Below are positions 1 through 10,024 of a stretch of DNA of 64,000 nucleotides, one piece after another. The notes under the pieces are model-generated. The model ran no database searches, had not been told where the DNA came from, and worked only from the letters and a program-made list of their open reading frames with translations. Where the stretch lies: contig NZ_JAPFDR010000011.1 in assembly GCF_026168755.1 (NCBI RefSeq), positions 23,823-87,822 of the forward strand. The letters are read 5' to 3'. Each line of letters starts with the position of its first letter. Within the stretch, counting starts at the first letter, position 1. Position numbers and translations under genes: made by a program. Source of the DNA: Clostridium sp. (GTDB taxonomy: Bacteria > Bacillota > Clostridia > Clostridiales > Clostridiaceae).

Positions 1-105
1 TCTTGAAATTGGTTCAGAAGTTGATGTTGTATTTTTATTGCATCCTATTAACGTAGTAATAATAATTAGTAGGAGTGGAAAAAATAAATTTTTAAGTTTT
101 AACAT
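1..105 (-). CDS. Lipoprotein N-terminus, probable ApbE-type FMN transferase (partial)
   Basis: Only the first 35 codons lie in the window; the gene runs off the left edge. The start ATG (103-105 on the minus strand) follows a GGAGG site. The N-terminus is a hydrophobic signal ending in a lipobox (LIGC), then a polar linker ending EPISR. ApbE lipoproteins (FAD:protein FMN transferases) commonly begin this way, and the neighbours (NusG-domain-II protein, Gx transporter, FMN-binding lipoprotein) are typical ApbE partners. The lipoprotein call is seen directly; the ApbE call is inference from context. Confidence 0.5.
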   Translation of the reverse strand, partial: MLKLKNLFFPLLLIIITTLIGCNKNTTSTSEPISR

Positions 106-318
106 ATATACCTCCATAAATAATTTATTAATGAAAATAAGGTCTTTAAATATAGTATTATAATAAAAATAAAAAATAAAGGGGAAAAAGATAAAAATGT
201 TATAACTAAAAGAAAAAAACTGAAATATGTAGAAAAAAATCATTCGAAAGTATATAATAATCATTGATTATTTATTAAAAATATTTAATTTTATAATTAA
301 GAATTTGGAGGTGAGTTC

Positions 319-705
319 TTGTTTAAAAAGTTAGACATAGTAATCATAATAGTATTAATAATAATATCATTTATTCCTGAAATAGTTTTTGGTATGGTCA
401 TGGGGTATAAGTATGATATGACTTATGCAGAAATAACTGTAGGTGGTAAGGTTTATTCTAAAATTCCTCTATCAGCTCATAAAGGAGAAGAGATTATTGA
501 TATAAATATAGATGGACATGAAAATAAAATAATGATAAAGGATGATACTATAAAAATGATAGATGCTGATTGCCCAGATTCTTTATGTATTTATCAAGGC
601 AAAATAAGTAGGGTAGGACAATCGTTAGTTTGTTTACCTAACAAGGTTATGGTAGAGATAAAAGGTAGTTTTGTAGATGACGACGATGTTATATTATCTC
701 ATTAG
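319..705 (+). CDS. NusG domain II-containing membrane-anchored protein
   Basis: 128 aa from a TTG start preceded by GGAGGTGAG. Residues 5-30 form one hydrophobic anchor; the rest is a small extracytoplasmic beta domain with the C-P-D-S-L-C-x-Y-Q-G pattern seen in the stand-alone NusG domain II family of Firmicutes (not the transcription factor NusG). Such proteins sit beside Gx transporters, FMN-binding proteins and ApbE in extracellular redox loci. It lies 11 bases before the next gene's ATG and is probably co-transcribed. Biochemical role unknown. Confidence 0.75.
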   Translation: MFKKLDIVIIIVLIIISFIPEIVFGMVMGYKYDMTYAEITVGGKVYSKIPLSAHKGEEIIDINIDGHENKIMIKDDTIKMIDADCPDSLCIYQGKISRVGQSLVCLPNKVMVEIKGSFVDDDDVILSH

Positions 706-716
706 GAGTGATTAAG

Positions 717-1229
717 ATGAAGAAGACAAGCAAAATGGTATATATATCTTTATTAGTTGCACAGGCTTTAGTTCTGTCCTTGTTTGAAAGAATGATACCT
801 GTTCCATTTATAACACCAGGGGCGAAATTAGGACTAGCTAATATAATTATTGTAATAGGATTATATACATTAGATAGCTATAAGGAAACATTTTTAGTAA
901 TAATTTTAAGAAATGTTTTATCAACAGTTTTTGGTGGAAATTTATCTTCCTTTATGTTTAGTTTGGTTGGATCTATTTTTAGTTTTTTAATAATGATTGC
1001 ACTTAAGGAATTATTTAAAGAAAAAGTTTCAATTATTGGAGTAAGTGCTGCAGGTGGTGTATTTCATAATATTGGTCAACTTGTAGTTGCATCTTTTATA
1101 GTAAAAAATATAGGAGTTACGTTATATTTGCCAGTATTATCTATGGCAGGAATAGTAACGGGGATATTTGTAGGTTTAACAGGAGATATTGTAGTTAGGC
1201 ATTTAAAAAAGTTACCTCAGTTTAGATAA
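717..1229 (+). CDS. Gx transporter family protein (heptaprenyl diphosphate synthase component I-like)
   Basis: A hydrophobic protein of about 170 aa with five or six membrane segments and the family's signature stretch after the first helix (FITPGAKLGLANI). A GTG at 708 is in frame, but AGGAG at 704-708 with 8-base spacing favours the ATG at 717. The family is often annotated as a polyprenyl synthase component, but it looks like a small-molecule transporter and recurs beside NusG-II, FMN-binding and ApbE genes. Substrate unknown. Confidence 0.75.
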   Translation: MKKTSKMVYISLLVAQALVLSLFERMIPVPFITPGAKLGLANIIIVIGLYTLDSYKETFLVIILRNVLSTVFGGNLSSFMFSLVGSIFSFLIMIALKELFKEKVSIIGVSAAGGVFHNIGQLVVASFIVKNIGVTLYLPVLSMAGIVTGIFVGLTGDIVVRHLKKLPQFR

Positions 1230-1283
1230 AGACGAGTTATTATATTAATTAACAATAAGTACTACAAATAGGATAAAAAATAG

Positions 1284-1310
1284 TTTTGTTAAGTTATAAA
1301 CTTAACAAAA
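1284..1310. terminator. Perfect 12-bp hairpin after the Gx transporter gene
   Basis: Arms 1284-1295 and 1299-1310 (TTTTGTTAAGTT and its complement) close a 3-base loop. The T tract is short and interrupted, so termination may be weak. Confidence 0.6.
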
Positions 1311-1594
1311 TTTATAAAAAAAGCCTGGAATTAATTAGGTAAAAAGTTATATAATAGTGATAAAATGCAAAAAAAATTTTGATTTTAAATTAATATTATT
1401 CCAAAAAATATTAAAAATAAAATATAAAATATAATTAAAAATAAAAAAATAGGTATATAAAATAATAAAATAATAATTAAAATGAGTAATTTTTGAAAAA
1501 ATAATAAGTAAAGGTTTTTAAAATAAAGTATTGCTTTTATAAAGAGAATATTGTAGAATAAATACGAATTATTTATTAATAGGGGGATAAACGA
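1311..1594. other. Very AT-rich intergenic region upstream of the FMN-binding lipoprotein
   Basis: No ORF with a ribosome binding site and no convincing RNA fold. It presumably carries the promoter of the gene at 1595. Confidence 0.5.
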
Positions 1595-2059
1595 ATGATA
1601 AATAAAAAACTAGTTGCATTAGCAGCGGCTACTATGGTAGTTAGTACTTTATTTGTAGGATGTGGAGGAAACAAGGCAGAAGAGCAATCTACAGAAGGGT
1701 CATCTCAAGAAAATACTACTGTAAAAACAGTTGAAATACCAGGTGAAGAAGATACTACAATTGTAGAATTAACTTTAGAAAATGGAACTCCAGTATCTGT
1801 AAATATAGATACTAAAAATGCTGATGGATCAATGAAGTCAGAAGCTTCAGTTTCAGGTGAATATGACATGAAAAATGACGGTAAAAAATGGCATGAACAA
1901 ATCGATTTATTAGAAGAAGCAATCGTTGAAAATAATTTCGATTTAAGCAAAATCAATATAACTGACGATGAAGGACACACAGATGCAATATCAGGTGTTT
2001 CAATAAAAGTTAAGGGATTTGTTGATGCAGTTCAAGAAGCTTTAGATCAAGTTAAATAA
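1595..2059 (+). CDS. FMN-binding domain lipoprotein
   Basis: 154 aa with signal peptide and lipobox (LFVGC, Cys about residue 23), an acidic Ser/Thr/Glu linker, then a domain ending TDAISGVSIKVKGFVDAV. That end matches the FMN-binding family, where a D-x-(I/L)-S/T-G-A-S/T motif accepts covalent FMN on Ser/Thr from ApbE. Here the usual Ala is Val (S-G-V-S), a small departure. Likely an extracytoplasmic electron carrier. Start ATG follows AGGGGG. Confidence 0.75.
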   Translation: MINKKLVALAAATMVVSTLFVGCGGNKAEEQSTEGSSQENTTVKTVEIPGEEDTTIVELTLENGTPVSVNIDTKNADGSMKSEASVSGEYDMKNDGKKWHEQIDLLEEAIVENNFDLSKINITDDEGHTDAISGVSIKVKGFVDAVQEALDQVK

Positions 2060-2096
2060 TTAAATTTTATTATTTTAACATTGAAGGACTTTTATG

Positions 2097-2130
2097 AAGG
2101 TGAATTCAAATTAATGAATTCACCTTTTGT
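2097..2130 (+). terminator. Intrinsic terminator of the FMN-binding lipoprotein gene
   Basis: 11-bp perfect stem (2097-2107 / 2116-2126) followed by TTGTTTT. Confidence 0.85.
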
Positions 2131-2168
2131 TTTAAGCAGAAAATATAAATAATAAATAGTTAAAATAT

Positions 2169-2204
2169 AAAAGCTATACTATAATAAAAAATAGTATAGC
2201 TTTT
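2169..2204. terminator. Bidirectional terminator before the lysR gene end
   Basis: 14-bp stem, arms 2169-2182 and 2191-2204, with A/T tracts on both sides. It serves the minus-strand regulator ending at 2229. Confidence 0.8.
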
Positions 2205-2228
2205 ATATTAATCATAGATTATGATAAG

Positions 2229-3092
2229 TTAATTATCACTTAAAAAAGGAGTTTTAAAATCACGAATTAATGCTAATAATTTACCTTTTATAACTTTATT
2301 AATATTATTTTTATATGTTAAATATAAGTTATAATTAATATTTTCTAATTCGGGTATATATATTTCTTTTAAAACACCTTGTTTTAATTCATTTGCAACA
2401 CATATCTTAGGTAAAATAGATATAGATGGACCTATTAGCAAACAGCTTAAAATAGTATGAAGTGAATCTGTTTTTAGTATTACATTATTTAAATCAATAA
2501 AATCATTAATTTTATTTTCTATATTAAGGTCATCCTTCAGTAATAAAAAAGGCAATTTATTAAAATTGTTTGATTTGTAGGAGGCATTGCAAACACAAAC
2601 TAATTTGTCAGTAATTAATAAATTTGAATTACAATCAGAATCCGTTAATTTTGTTGATGTAATTGAAATATCACAAACATTATTAATTAAATTACTATGT
2701 ATTTTTTTTTGAGTTTGATAATTAATATCATAAAAAAAGTTATTATTTTTTCCAGATGATTTAGATAAAATTTTAGATAAAATATAGTAACCTGATAAAC
2801 AACTTGTTTCAATAATTAAGCTATTTTTATCAGAGTTAATTTTATTTAAATCCTGTATAAGTCTATTGTAAGTAGAGAGTATTTCATTTGCATAATCATT
2901 TATTATTTTTCCTTCTTCTGTTAATTCAACGCCTTTATTGCTTCTAATTAGGGCAGTAACACCTAATTTTTCTTCCATTTTAGATAATTGTTGGCTTAAT
3001 GCAGATTGAGATATATGAGAAGCAGCAGCGACTTTAGATATACTTTTTAAGGTTGCTACATCATGAAATAGTCTCAAAGATTCTATGTTCAT
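2229..3092 (-). CDS. LysR family transcriptional regulator
   Basis: 287 aa. Residues 1-60 are the typical LysR winged helix-turn-helix (LRLFHDVATLKSISKVAAAS, then SQSALSQQLSKMEEKLG); a linker helix and a type-2 periplasmic-binding effector domain follow. The effector domain is divergent and gives no ligand clue. It is divergent from the tetrapyrrole operon across 395 bases, so autoregulation or control of hemA is possible but not shown. Confidence 0.9.
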   Translation of the reverse strand: MNIESLRLFHDVATLKSISKVAAASHISQSALSQQLSKMEEKLGVTALIRSNKGVELTEEGKIINDYANEILSTYNRLIQDLNKINSDKNSLIIETSCLSGYYILSKILSKSSGKNNNFFYDINYQTQKKIHSNLINNVCDISITSTKLTDSDCNSNLLITDKLVCVCNASYKSNNFNKLPFLLLKDDLNIENKINDFIDLNNVILKTDSLHTILSCLLIGPSISILPKICVANELKQGVLKEIYIPELENINYNLYLTYKNNINKVIKGKLLALIRDFKTPFLSDN

Positions 3093-3487
3093 ATAAATAC
3101 CTCCAATGATAAATATATATTAAAATAATATTTAGAAGTCTATAAAAAAATATATAATCATTTATATAAAGGGGAAATTATATTTTAACATAAATTATAC
3201 AATAATAAATAGTATAATTAAATATATATACATAGTTATATTTACAAATGTTAAAAGAATGAAATAAAATGTGTAAAAAAATAAAAAGATACTAATTAAA
3301 TTGATAAAATTATATATAAATTAAAAAATATTATATTAATCATTAAAAATTTTAATAATGTAAAAATAATGATTAAAACTGTATTTAGTATTATAATAAA
3401 AAAGTTAAGGAGGAATGCTTTCTTAATTTTTTTTGTTAAGATAATTAGTATATTATAAAAATCATATCTTAGAAATGTGGTGATTAA
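3093..3487. promoter_or_regulatory. Divergent intergenic region lysR / hemA
   Basis: 395 bases of about 85% A+T between divergent genes. It must hold both promoters. I see no cobalamin riboswitch or other known leader, and no ORF with a ribosome binding site. Confidence 0.4.
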
Positions 3488-4690
3488 GTGTTAGGTCTTA
3501 TAGGAATAAGAAAAAATGTTGATATAAAAATAAGAGAAAGACTATCTATTACATTAAGTAGGCAATCTAAGGCAATAAAAGAATTAAATAAAGTATACGA
3601 AGAAGTAGTAATAATAAGTACGTGTAATAGAACAGAGATTTATCTTTCTGATTGCTTAGGAAGTGAATATGAAATAAGAAAGATATTCGAAATATTAGAT
3701 TGGGATATTTCATTTTTAGAATATACTTTTTATCTTGAAGGGGAAGATGTAGCTAAGCATTTATTAGAAGTAGTTTGTGGTTTTCATTCTAAGATATTAG
3801 GAGAAGATCAAATATTAGGTCAAGTTAAATTAGCATATGAATTAAGTTTAGAGCATAAGGCTATACATACAAAACTTTTAAGGTTATTTGAAGAAGCAAT
3901 AAGTTGTGGTAAAAAGTTTAGAACAGAAAGTAAATTATATGAAATACCAGTATCAGCATCATCAATTGCAGTAAATAAAGTTGAAGAGTTTGGTGCAAGG
4001 AGTGTTATGGTATTAGGATATGGAACTATAGGTAATTTAGTAGTTAAATATGCATTAGGTAATAAATTTAACAAAGTATTTATCGTCGTAAGAAATAAGT
4101 CAAAGGTATCAGATTTAAAGGATGAAAGAGTTGAAGTCTTAGATTTTAATGAATATAAAGAAGTTATTAATGATGTAGATGCAGTTATAAGTTGTACAGC
4201 AGCTCCACATATTGTTATAAAAGGTGACTATATAAACAATCAAGGGAAAGAAATTATATTAATTGATTTGGCATTACCTAGAGATATTGACGAAAGTTTA
4301 TCTGAAAATAAAAGAGTAACTTTATTAGATATAGATACTATAAGTAAGTTAGATGATAACAATAAGAAGTTAAGAAATGAAAAAATGGATGAGTATAAGT
4401 TTTTAGTTGATAAATACTTAAATGAATACAAAAATTGGTTAAATATTAGAGAAGTTACATATTATATACATGAAATGAAAGCTAAAGGCAATAGTGTTGT
4501 AGAAAGTAGAGTTAAATCTTTTGAACATAAATGTAAAGATAAAAGGGATGTTGATTTAGCTACAACTTTAATAAAAAGTACATCAGACTATTATATAAAT
4601 AGAGCTATAAAATTATTAAAGGAAGAAAAGTTAAAAGGATGTGAAAAGGAATGTCTGAACATTCTAAGGCAAATCTTCATGGAGAATTAA
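3488..4690 (+). CDS. hemA: Glutamyl-tRNA reductase
   Basis: 400 aa, GTG start with GGTGATT upstream. It reduces glutamyl-tRNA(Glu) to glutamate-1-semialdehyde, the first committed step of C5-pathway tetrapyrrole synthesis. The catalytic region S-T-C46-N-R-T-E-I is present, followed by HSKILGEDQILGQVK and a NADPH Rossmann motif (GYGTIG, about residue 181) with a C-terminal helical dimerisation domain. First gene of the operon; its end overlaps the next gene by 40 bases. Confidence 0.95.
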   Translation: MLGLIGIRKNVDIKIRERLSITLSRQSKAIKELNKVYEEVVIISTCNRTEIYLSDCLGSEYEIRKIFEILDWDISFLEYTFYLEGEDVAKHLLEVVCGFHSKILGEDQILGQVKLAYELSLEHKAIHTKLLRLFEEAISCGKKFRTESKLYEIPVSASSIAVNKVEEFGARSVMVLGYGTIGNLVVKYALGNKFNKVFIVVRNKSKVSDLKDERVEVLDFNEYKEVINDVDAVISCTAAPHIVIKGDYINNQGKEIILIDLALPRDIDESLSENKRVTLLDIDTISKLDDNNKKLRNEKMDEYKFLVDKYLNEYKNWLNIREVTYYIHEMKAKGNSVVESRVKSFEHKCKDKRDVDLATTLIKSTSDYYINRAIKLLKEEKLKGCEKECLNILRQIFMEN

Positions 4691-5331
4691 GTTATGCACC
4701 TATAACGCTTTTTGGAGAAAAGCTTAAAGTTGGAGTAATAGGAGCAGGAAGAGGTGCATTAATAAAAGTAAGAAACTTTTATACAAAAGGTAGCAAAATA
4801 GAAGTTTTAGCATTAGATTTTTTAGATGATTTCTATAAATTTAATGAGGATAAAGTAAAGCTAATAAAGGGAAATTATAATAAGGGGTTTATATTAGATA
4901 AGCATTTAATAATAATTGCAATTGATGATGAGAATGTAATTAATGAAATAAAAGATGATTGTGAAAGATTATGTAAAATTTATATCAATTCATCAAAATT
5001 TAAGGATGGAATGGGGGTAATACCTGTTACAAGAGAAAGTAAATTTATTACTGTAGCAGTTAATACTAAAGTAGGAAATCCAAGAGGAGCTGTAATGGTT
5101 GTAGAATCTATTACTGAGTCTTTGCAAGAATTTGATGAATATATAAGACTAACAGGAAAAATAAGAAATTGTTTGTTTTTAGATAAGGAAATTAAAGATG
5201 ATTTATTAAAATTTATAAATTCTAGTGATTGTAAATTTTTTTATGATAAAAATAAAATTTTTGAAGTATTTAAATTATTTTATGATGAAGATTTAGTTAG
5301 GAAGATAAAATCCTTAAGAAAGGAAGAATAA
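4651..5331 (+). CDS. Precorrin-2 dehydrogenase / siroheme synthase N-terminal-like protein
   Basis: 226 aa with an NAD-binding fold at the N-terminus (VGVIGAGRGALIK, residues 28-39) and the downstream siroheme-synthase dimer/central region (NPRGAVMVVESI). By family it oxidises precorrin-2 to sirohydrochlorin and may also chelate metal. It starts inside hemA with a GGA almost touching the ATG, so translation is probably coupled. The only methyltransferase is in a separate gene two downstream, so the CysG activities are split here. Confidence 0.8.
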   Translation: MSEHSKANLHGELSYAPITLFGEKLKVGVIGAGRGALIKVRNFYTKGSKIEVLALDFLDDFYKFNEDKVKLIKGNYNKGFILDKHLIIIAIDDENVINEIKDDCERLCKIYINSSKFKDGMGVIPVTRESKFITVAVNTKVGNPRGAVMVVESITESLQEFDEYIRLTGKIRNCLFLDKEIKDDLLKFINSSDCKFFYDKNKIFEVFKLFYDEDLVRKIKSLRKEE

Positions 5332-5334
5332 TAT

Positions 5335-6207
5335 ATGGAATTAGTTTTAGCAACTAGAAAAAGTTTATTAGCTCAAACTCAAACTGAAACTGTTATGAAG
5401 CTATTAAAAGATAAGGTTAATATGAATAGTAAAAAGCTATTAGTGGTAACTGAAGGAGATAAGAGGTTAGATGTGACACTAGATAAAATAGGTGGTAAGG
5501 GTTTATTTACAAAGGATATAGAAATAGCTTTATTAGATGGTAGGGCACATGCTGCAGTACATTCAATGAAAGATGTTCCATATGAAATGGGAGAAGAATT
5601 TGAATTAATAGCAATGCCAGAGAGAGAAGATGTAAGGGATGTGCTTGTCTGTCAAAATGGCGAAACATTAAGTGAATTAAGAAAGGGAGCAATAATAGGA
5701 ACTAGTAGTATAAGAAGAGCAGCTCAGTTAAAATCTTTAAGAGAAGATATAAACATTGTTCCTATTAGGGGGAATGTTGTTACAAGACTTGAAAAAATGA
5801 AGAATGAGGGTATGGATGGAATTATATTAGCTGCTGCAGGATTAAAAAGATTGGGTATGGAAGATGTAATTAGTGATTACTTAAATCCAGATATATTTGT
5901 ACCAGCTGTATCTCAAGGAGCATTGGGAATAGAATGTTTAAAAGAGAGTAAATACAATAGTTATTTTAAAAATTTAGATAATAAAGATGTAAGAATTGCT
6001 GTAGAAGCTGAAAGAAGTTTTATGAGAGAATTAAATGGTGGTTGCCACAGTTTAATTGGAGCTTATGCAAGACTTCAAGGAAATGATATATATATAGTAG
6101 GAACTTATGAAGTTAATGGTATAATAGTAAAAAAAGATATTTTAGGAAATAAAGAAGAATACGTTGAATTAGGTAAAAAACTAGCTCAAAAAATTTTAAA
6201 AGCTTAA
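5335..6207 (+). CDS. hemC: Porphobilinogen deaminase (hydroxymethylbilane synthase)
   Basis: 290 aa. It polymerises four porphobilinogens into hydroxymethylbilane. The dipyrromethane cofactor cysteine lies in [13 protein letters not shown] (Cys237), the catalytic Asp in HSMKDVP (Asp80), and the substrate-binding Arg residues in [11 protein letters not shown] and IRGNVVTRL. It begins 4 bases after the previous gene. Confidence 0.96.
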   Translation: MELVLATRKSLLAQTQTETVMKLLKDKVNMNSKKLLVVTEGDKRLDVTLDKIGGKGLFTKDIEIALLDGRAHAAVHSMKDVPYEMGEEFELIAMPEREDVRDVLVCQNGETLSELRKGAIIGTSSIRRAAQLKSLREDINIVPIRGNVVTRLEKMKNEGMDGIILAAAGLKRLGMEDVISDYLNPDIFVPAVSQGALGIECLKESKYNSYFKNLDNKDVRIAVEAERSFMRELNGGCHSLIGAYARLQGNDIYIVGTYEVNGIIVKKDILGNKEEYVELGKKLAQKILKA

Positions 6208-6249
6208 ATAAAAATTATATAACGATTATGAAGAAGGTAGGCGTTAATT

Positions 6250-7728
6250 ATGAATGGAAAGGCTTATATAATAGGAACTGGACCAGGTGATGAAGAGTTA
6301 TTAACAGTTAAGGCTGTTAAAGTATTAGAAAAGTGTACAGCAGTACTTTATGATAGATTAGTTTCTAACAATATTTTAAATTATTTAAATGAAGATTGCT
6401 TAGTGTATTATTGTGGAAAAGAGCCTGGAGCTCACTATAAAACACAAGAAGAAATAAATAATATGTTAGTTAAGTTAGTTAAAGAAGGACATATAGTTGG
6501 GAGAGTAAAAGGGGGAGACCCTTATGTTTTTGGAAGAGGTGGAGAAGAAGTATTATCACTTGTTGAAGAAAATTTAGACTTTGAGGTAATACCAGGAGTA
6601 ACTTCACCAATATCTGTTTTAAATTATGCTGGTATTCCAATAACTCAAAGGGCTATAGCACAAAGTTTTCATATTGTAACAGGAATGACAAGTGCAAGTG
6701 AAAAAATAAATTGGGAAGCTTTAGCCAAAGAAAATGGAACCCTTGCTTTCATGATGGGACTTGAAAATATAGAGAGAATAGTAACTAATTTAATTACTAA
6801 TGGAAAAGAAAAAGCAACACCAGCAGCAGTAGTAATGAGGGGAACTTCATCTAAACAAAGAAAAGTAATTGGAACTTTAGGAAATATTTCAGAAAAGGTA
6901 AGAGAAGCAGGACTTAAATCGCCATGCATAATTGTTGTGGGTGAAGTTGTAGAATTAAATGATAAGCTATCATGGTATGAAAAGAAACCACTATTTGGAA
7001 CTAATATATGCATAACTAGATCAAGGGAACAAAGTTCTAGTCTTAAAAGTTCTTTAAAGGATTTAGGGGCAGAAGTAACAGAAATAAACTCAATAAAAAT
7101 TAGACCAACTAAAGAAAATTTAAAACCTTATCTAGAGAAACTTTCTAATTATGATCATATTCTTTTAACATCAGTAAATGGAGTAAATAATTTCTTTGAT
7201 TATTTAATAGAAGAAAATTATGATATTAGAAATTTAAAAGCTAAATTTTCTGTAATTGGAAAAGCTACTAAAAAAGCATTAGTTAAAAGAGGAATAGTTC
7301 CCTTTGTAATGGCAAGAGAATTTGTTGGAGAAGGGTTATTTAAAGTTTTAGCTCCTCATTTAGTTAAAGGAGAAAAAGTTTTAATTCCTTGTTCATCAAG
7401 TAGCAGAAGCTATTTAGTTGATGAAATAAGCAAATTAGGCTTAGAGGTAGATAGAGTACATACTTATGATACTATATGTGGAACATTAAAAAATAAAAGA
7501 GTATTTGATGAAGTTGATTATGTATTATTTACAAGTCCAAGTACTGTAACTAATATGATTGATATGTTAGGTTTAGAAGCTATAAGTGAAAAGAAGCTTA
7601 TTGCAATAGGACCTCAAACAGCAAAGGCGATAAGGGCAAAGGAAATGGAATGTTTTATGTGTAAGAAACATTCAGAAGATGGATTTCTTAAAGAAATAAT
7701 TGAATTTAAGGAGGCTGAAAATGTTTAG
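6250..7728 (+). CDS. cobA-hemD: Uroporphyrinogen-III C-methyltransferase / uroporphyrinogen-III synthase fusion
   Basis: 492 aa in two domains. Residues 1-240 are SUMT: the SAM-site GTGPGDEELLTVKA, the VGRVKGGDPYVFGRGGEE loop and IPGVTS. Residues 250-490 are HemD, with weak but typical repeats such as CITRSREQSSSLKSSL, LTSVNGVNNFF and DYVLFTSPSTVTN. The fusion closes the ring to uroporphyrinogen III and methylates it to precorrin-2. This arrangement is common in Clostridium. The last 8 bases overlap hemB. Confidence 0.95.
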   Translation: MNGKAYIIGTGPGDEELLTVKAVKVLEKCTAVLYDRLVSNNILNYLNEDCLVYYCGKEPGAHYKTQEEINNMLVKLVKEGHIVGRVKGGDPYVFGRGGEEVLSLVEENLDFEVIPGVTSPISVLNYAGIPITQRAIAQSFHIVTGMTSASEKINWEALAKENGTLAFMMGLENIERIVTNLITNGKEKATPAAVVMRGTSSKQRKVIGTLGNISEKVREAGLKSPCIIVVGEVVELNDKLSWYEKKPLFGTNICITRSREQSSSLKSSLKDLGAEVTEINSIKIRPTKENLKPYLEKLSNYDHILLTSVNGVNNFFDYLIEENYDIRNLKAKFSVIGKATKKALVKRGIVPFVMAREFVGEGLFKVLAPHLVKGEKVLIPCSSSSRSYLVDEISKLGLEVDRVHTYDTICGTLKNKRVFDEVDYVLFTSPSTVTNMIDMLGLEAISEKKLIAIGPQTAKAIRAKEMECFMCKKHSEDGFLKEIIEFKEAENV

Positions 7729-8692
7729 AAGGGGTAGAAGATTAAGAGCAAATTCTGTAATAAGAAGTTTAGTAAGAGAAAATTCTTTAAGTGTAGATGA
7801 TTTCATTTATCCTGTATTTGTAGTTGAAGGTGAAGATATAAAAAGAGAGATTAGTTCTTTAAAAGGGAATTATCATTGGTCAGTTGATAGATTAGGAGAA
7901 CTAGTTGATGAATTAAATGAAGCCAAAATTAAATCAGTAATATTATTTGGAATTCCTGAACATAAAGATTGTGTAGGAACCGAAGCTTATAATGAAAATG
8001 GGATAGTTCAAAAAGCAATAAGAAGATTAAGGGAATTAAGTAACGATTTATATATAATAACTGATGTCTGTATGTGTGAGTATACAGATCATGGACATTG
8101 TGGAATATTAAATGATCATGATGTAAATAATGATAAGACTTTAGTATATTTAGGAGAAATAGCTTTATCACATGCTAAGGCAGGAGCTGATATGGTTGCT
8201 CCTTCAGATATGATGGATGGAAGAATAGAATATATAAGAAAAGTTTTAGATGAAAATGGATATGAAAACTTACCTATAATGAGTTATGCTGCTAAGTATT
8301 CATCAGCATTTTATGGACCATTTAGAGAAGCTGCAGGTTCAGCACCGAGCTTTGGGGATAGAAAAAGCTATCAAATGGATCCAGCAAACTCTAGAGAAGC
8401 AATGGCTGAAATAGAAGCTGACCTAAATGAGGGTGCAGATATAATAATGGTTAAACCTGCAATGTCTTATCTTGATATAGTAAGAGAAGCTAGAGATAAA
8501 ATAAATGTACCTATATGTGTATATAATGTTAGTGGAGAATATGCTATGGTAAAAAATGCTGGAGAAGCAGGATTAATAAATGAAAAATTAGTAGCCCTTG
8601 AAATGCTTCTATCAATGAAGAGAGCTGGTGCTAAAATGATAATAACTTATTATGCATTAGAAGCAGCAAAATGGCTTAAGGAGGAAGAGTAA
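7721..8692 (+). CDS. hemB: Delta-aminolevulinic acid dehydratase (porphobilinogen synthase)
   Basis: 323 aa. It condenses two aminolevulinates into porphobilinogen. Zinc-type cysteines Cys117, Cys119 and Cys127 are present ([14 protein letters not shown]); the two active-site lysines are in [12 protein letters not shown] and [11 protein letters not shown]. The ATG at 7721 with AAGGAGG at 7709-7715 is preferred to an in-frame TTG at 7700, so the overlap with cobA-hemD is only 8 bases. Confidence 0.96.
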   Translation: MFRRGRRLRANSVIRSLVRENSLSVDDFIYPVFVVEGEDIKREISSLKGNYHWSVDRLGELVDELNEAKIKSVILFGIPEHKDCVGTEAYNENGIVQKAIRRLRELSNDLYIITDVCMCEYTDHGHCGILNDHDVNNDKTLVYLGEIALSHAKAGADMVAPSDMMDGRIEYIRKVLDENGYENLPIMSYAAKYSSAFYGPFREAAGSAPSFGDRKSYQMDPANSREAMAEIEADLNEGADIIMVKPAMSYLDIVREARDKINVPICVYNVSGEYAMVKNAGEAGLINEKLVALEMLLSMKRAGAKMIITYYALEAAKWLKEEE

Positions 8693-8693
8693 T

Positions 8694-9968
8694 ATGTCTA
8701 ATCAACAAATTTTTGATGAATCGAAAAAATACATGCCAGGTGGAGTTAATTCCCCTGTAAGAGCATATAGAGATATGGGAATAGATCCTCCAGTTATGAA
8801 GTCAGGAAAAGGTGTAATAATAAAGGACGAAGATGGAAATGAGTATATAGATTTTGTTTTAGCATGGGGACCAATGTTATTAGGTCATTGCAATGAAGAA
8901 GTTGTAACTGCTATTAAAGAGATTTCAGAAAGTGCTATAGCTTTTGGAGCACCAACAGAGTTAGAATTACAAATGAGTAGATTCTTATGTGGGGAAATGG
9001 ATAATGTTGAAATGGTTAGATTTGTTAACTCAGGTACAGAAGCTACAATGAGTGCAATAAAGCTTGCTAGAGGATATACTGGAAAAAATAAAATAATAAA
9101 ATTTGCTGGATGTTATCATGGCCATTTTGATGGTTTCTTAGTTGAAGCAGGATCAGGAGTATTAACTGAAGGAATAGCTGGATGCTTAGGAATACCAAAT
9201 GATAGTATAAGAAATACTTTAGTTGGTGTTTATAATGATATGGAGCAAGTAAGAGGATTATTTGAAACCTATGGTAATGATATTGCGGCTGTTATAATTG
9301 AACCAGTAGCTGGTAATATGGGGGTTGTAAAAGCAGAAGATCAGTTTATGGAAACCCTAAGAGTATTATGTGATGAATATGGCTCATTATTAATATTTGA
9401 TGAGGTTATGAGCGGTTTTAGAGTTGCATATAAGGGAGCTCAAAGCTTATTTAATGTAAAACCAGATTTAATTACTTATGCTAAGATAATTGGTGGAGGA
9501 CTTCCATGTGGAGTATATGGTGGAAGACGTGAGATAATGGAAAAACTATCACCACTAGGTGGAGTATATCAAGCAGGAACTATGTCAGGAAATCCAGTAG
9601 TAATGGCTGCGGGAATATCAACACTTAATATAATCAAAGAAAATCAAGAAATATATGATCATATAAATAAAATTGGTGAAAAACTTCAAAATGGAATTGA
9701 AGAAATAGCTAGAGAAAAAGGAATAAACTTAACTGTGAATAGAGTTGGTGGAATGATGACAGTATTCTTTACTGATAGAAATCCAGTAAGAAGCTATGAG
9801 GATGCAAAAAGTTGCGATTTAGAAATGTTTAAAAAATATTTCTTGCATATGCTAAATAGTGGATTTAACATACCACAATCTCAATTTGAATCAATGTTTT
9901 TAAGTGCTGTTCATACAGAGGAGCATATTGATAAATTCTTAGAAGTATTTAAAAGCTTTCAACCATAG
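8694..9968 (+). CDS. hemL: Glutamate-1-semialdehyde 2,1-aminomutase
   Basis: 424 aa class-III aminotransferase fold that makes 5-aminolevulinate from glutamate-1-semialdehyde. Diagnostic stretches are [13 protein letters not shown] at the N-terminus, [30 protein letters not shown] and the PLP lysine in [13 protein letters not shown] (about residue 265). It starts 1 base after the hemB stop. Confidence 0.96.
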   Translation: MSNQQIFDESKKYMPGGVNSPVRAYRDMGIDPPVMKSGKGVIIKDEDGNEYIDFVLAWGPMLLGHCNEEVVTAIKEISESAIAFGAPTELELQMSRFLCGEMDNVEMVRFVNSGTEATMSAIKLARGYTGKNKIIKFAGCYHGHFDGFLVEAGSGVLTEGIAGCLGIPNDSIRNTLVGVYNDMEQVRGLFETYGNDIAAVIIEPVAGNMGVVKAEDQFMETLRVLCDEYGSLLIFDEVMSGFRVAYKGAQSLFNVKPDLITYAKIIGGGLPCGVYGGRREIMEKLSPLGGVYQAGTMSGNPVVMAAGISTLNIIKENQEIYDHINKIGEKLQNGIEEIAREKGINLTVNRVGGMMTVFFTDRNPVRSYEDAKSCDLEMFKKYFLHMLNSGFNIPQSQFESMFLSAVHTEEHIDKFLEVFKSFQP

Positions 9969-10024
9969 TGTAGTATAGTGAGAAGGGTAAAATAGTAATT
10001 TATCACTAAAAATAGGGAGGGATT

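Noticed and set aside
3093..3487. Cobalamin riboswitch in front of hemA
   Set aside because: I looked for the conserved B12-box and paired arms and saw none; the region is featureless AT-rich sequence.
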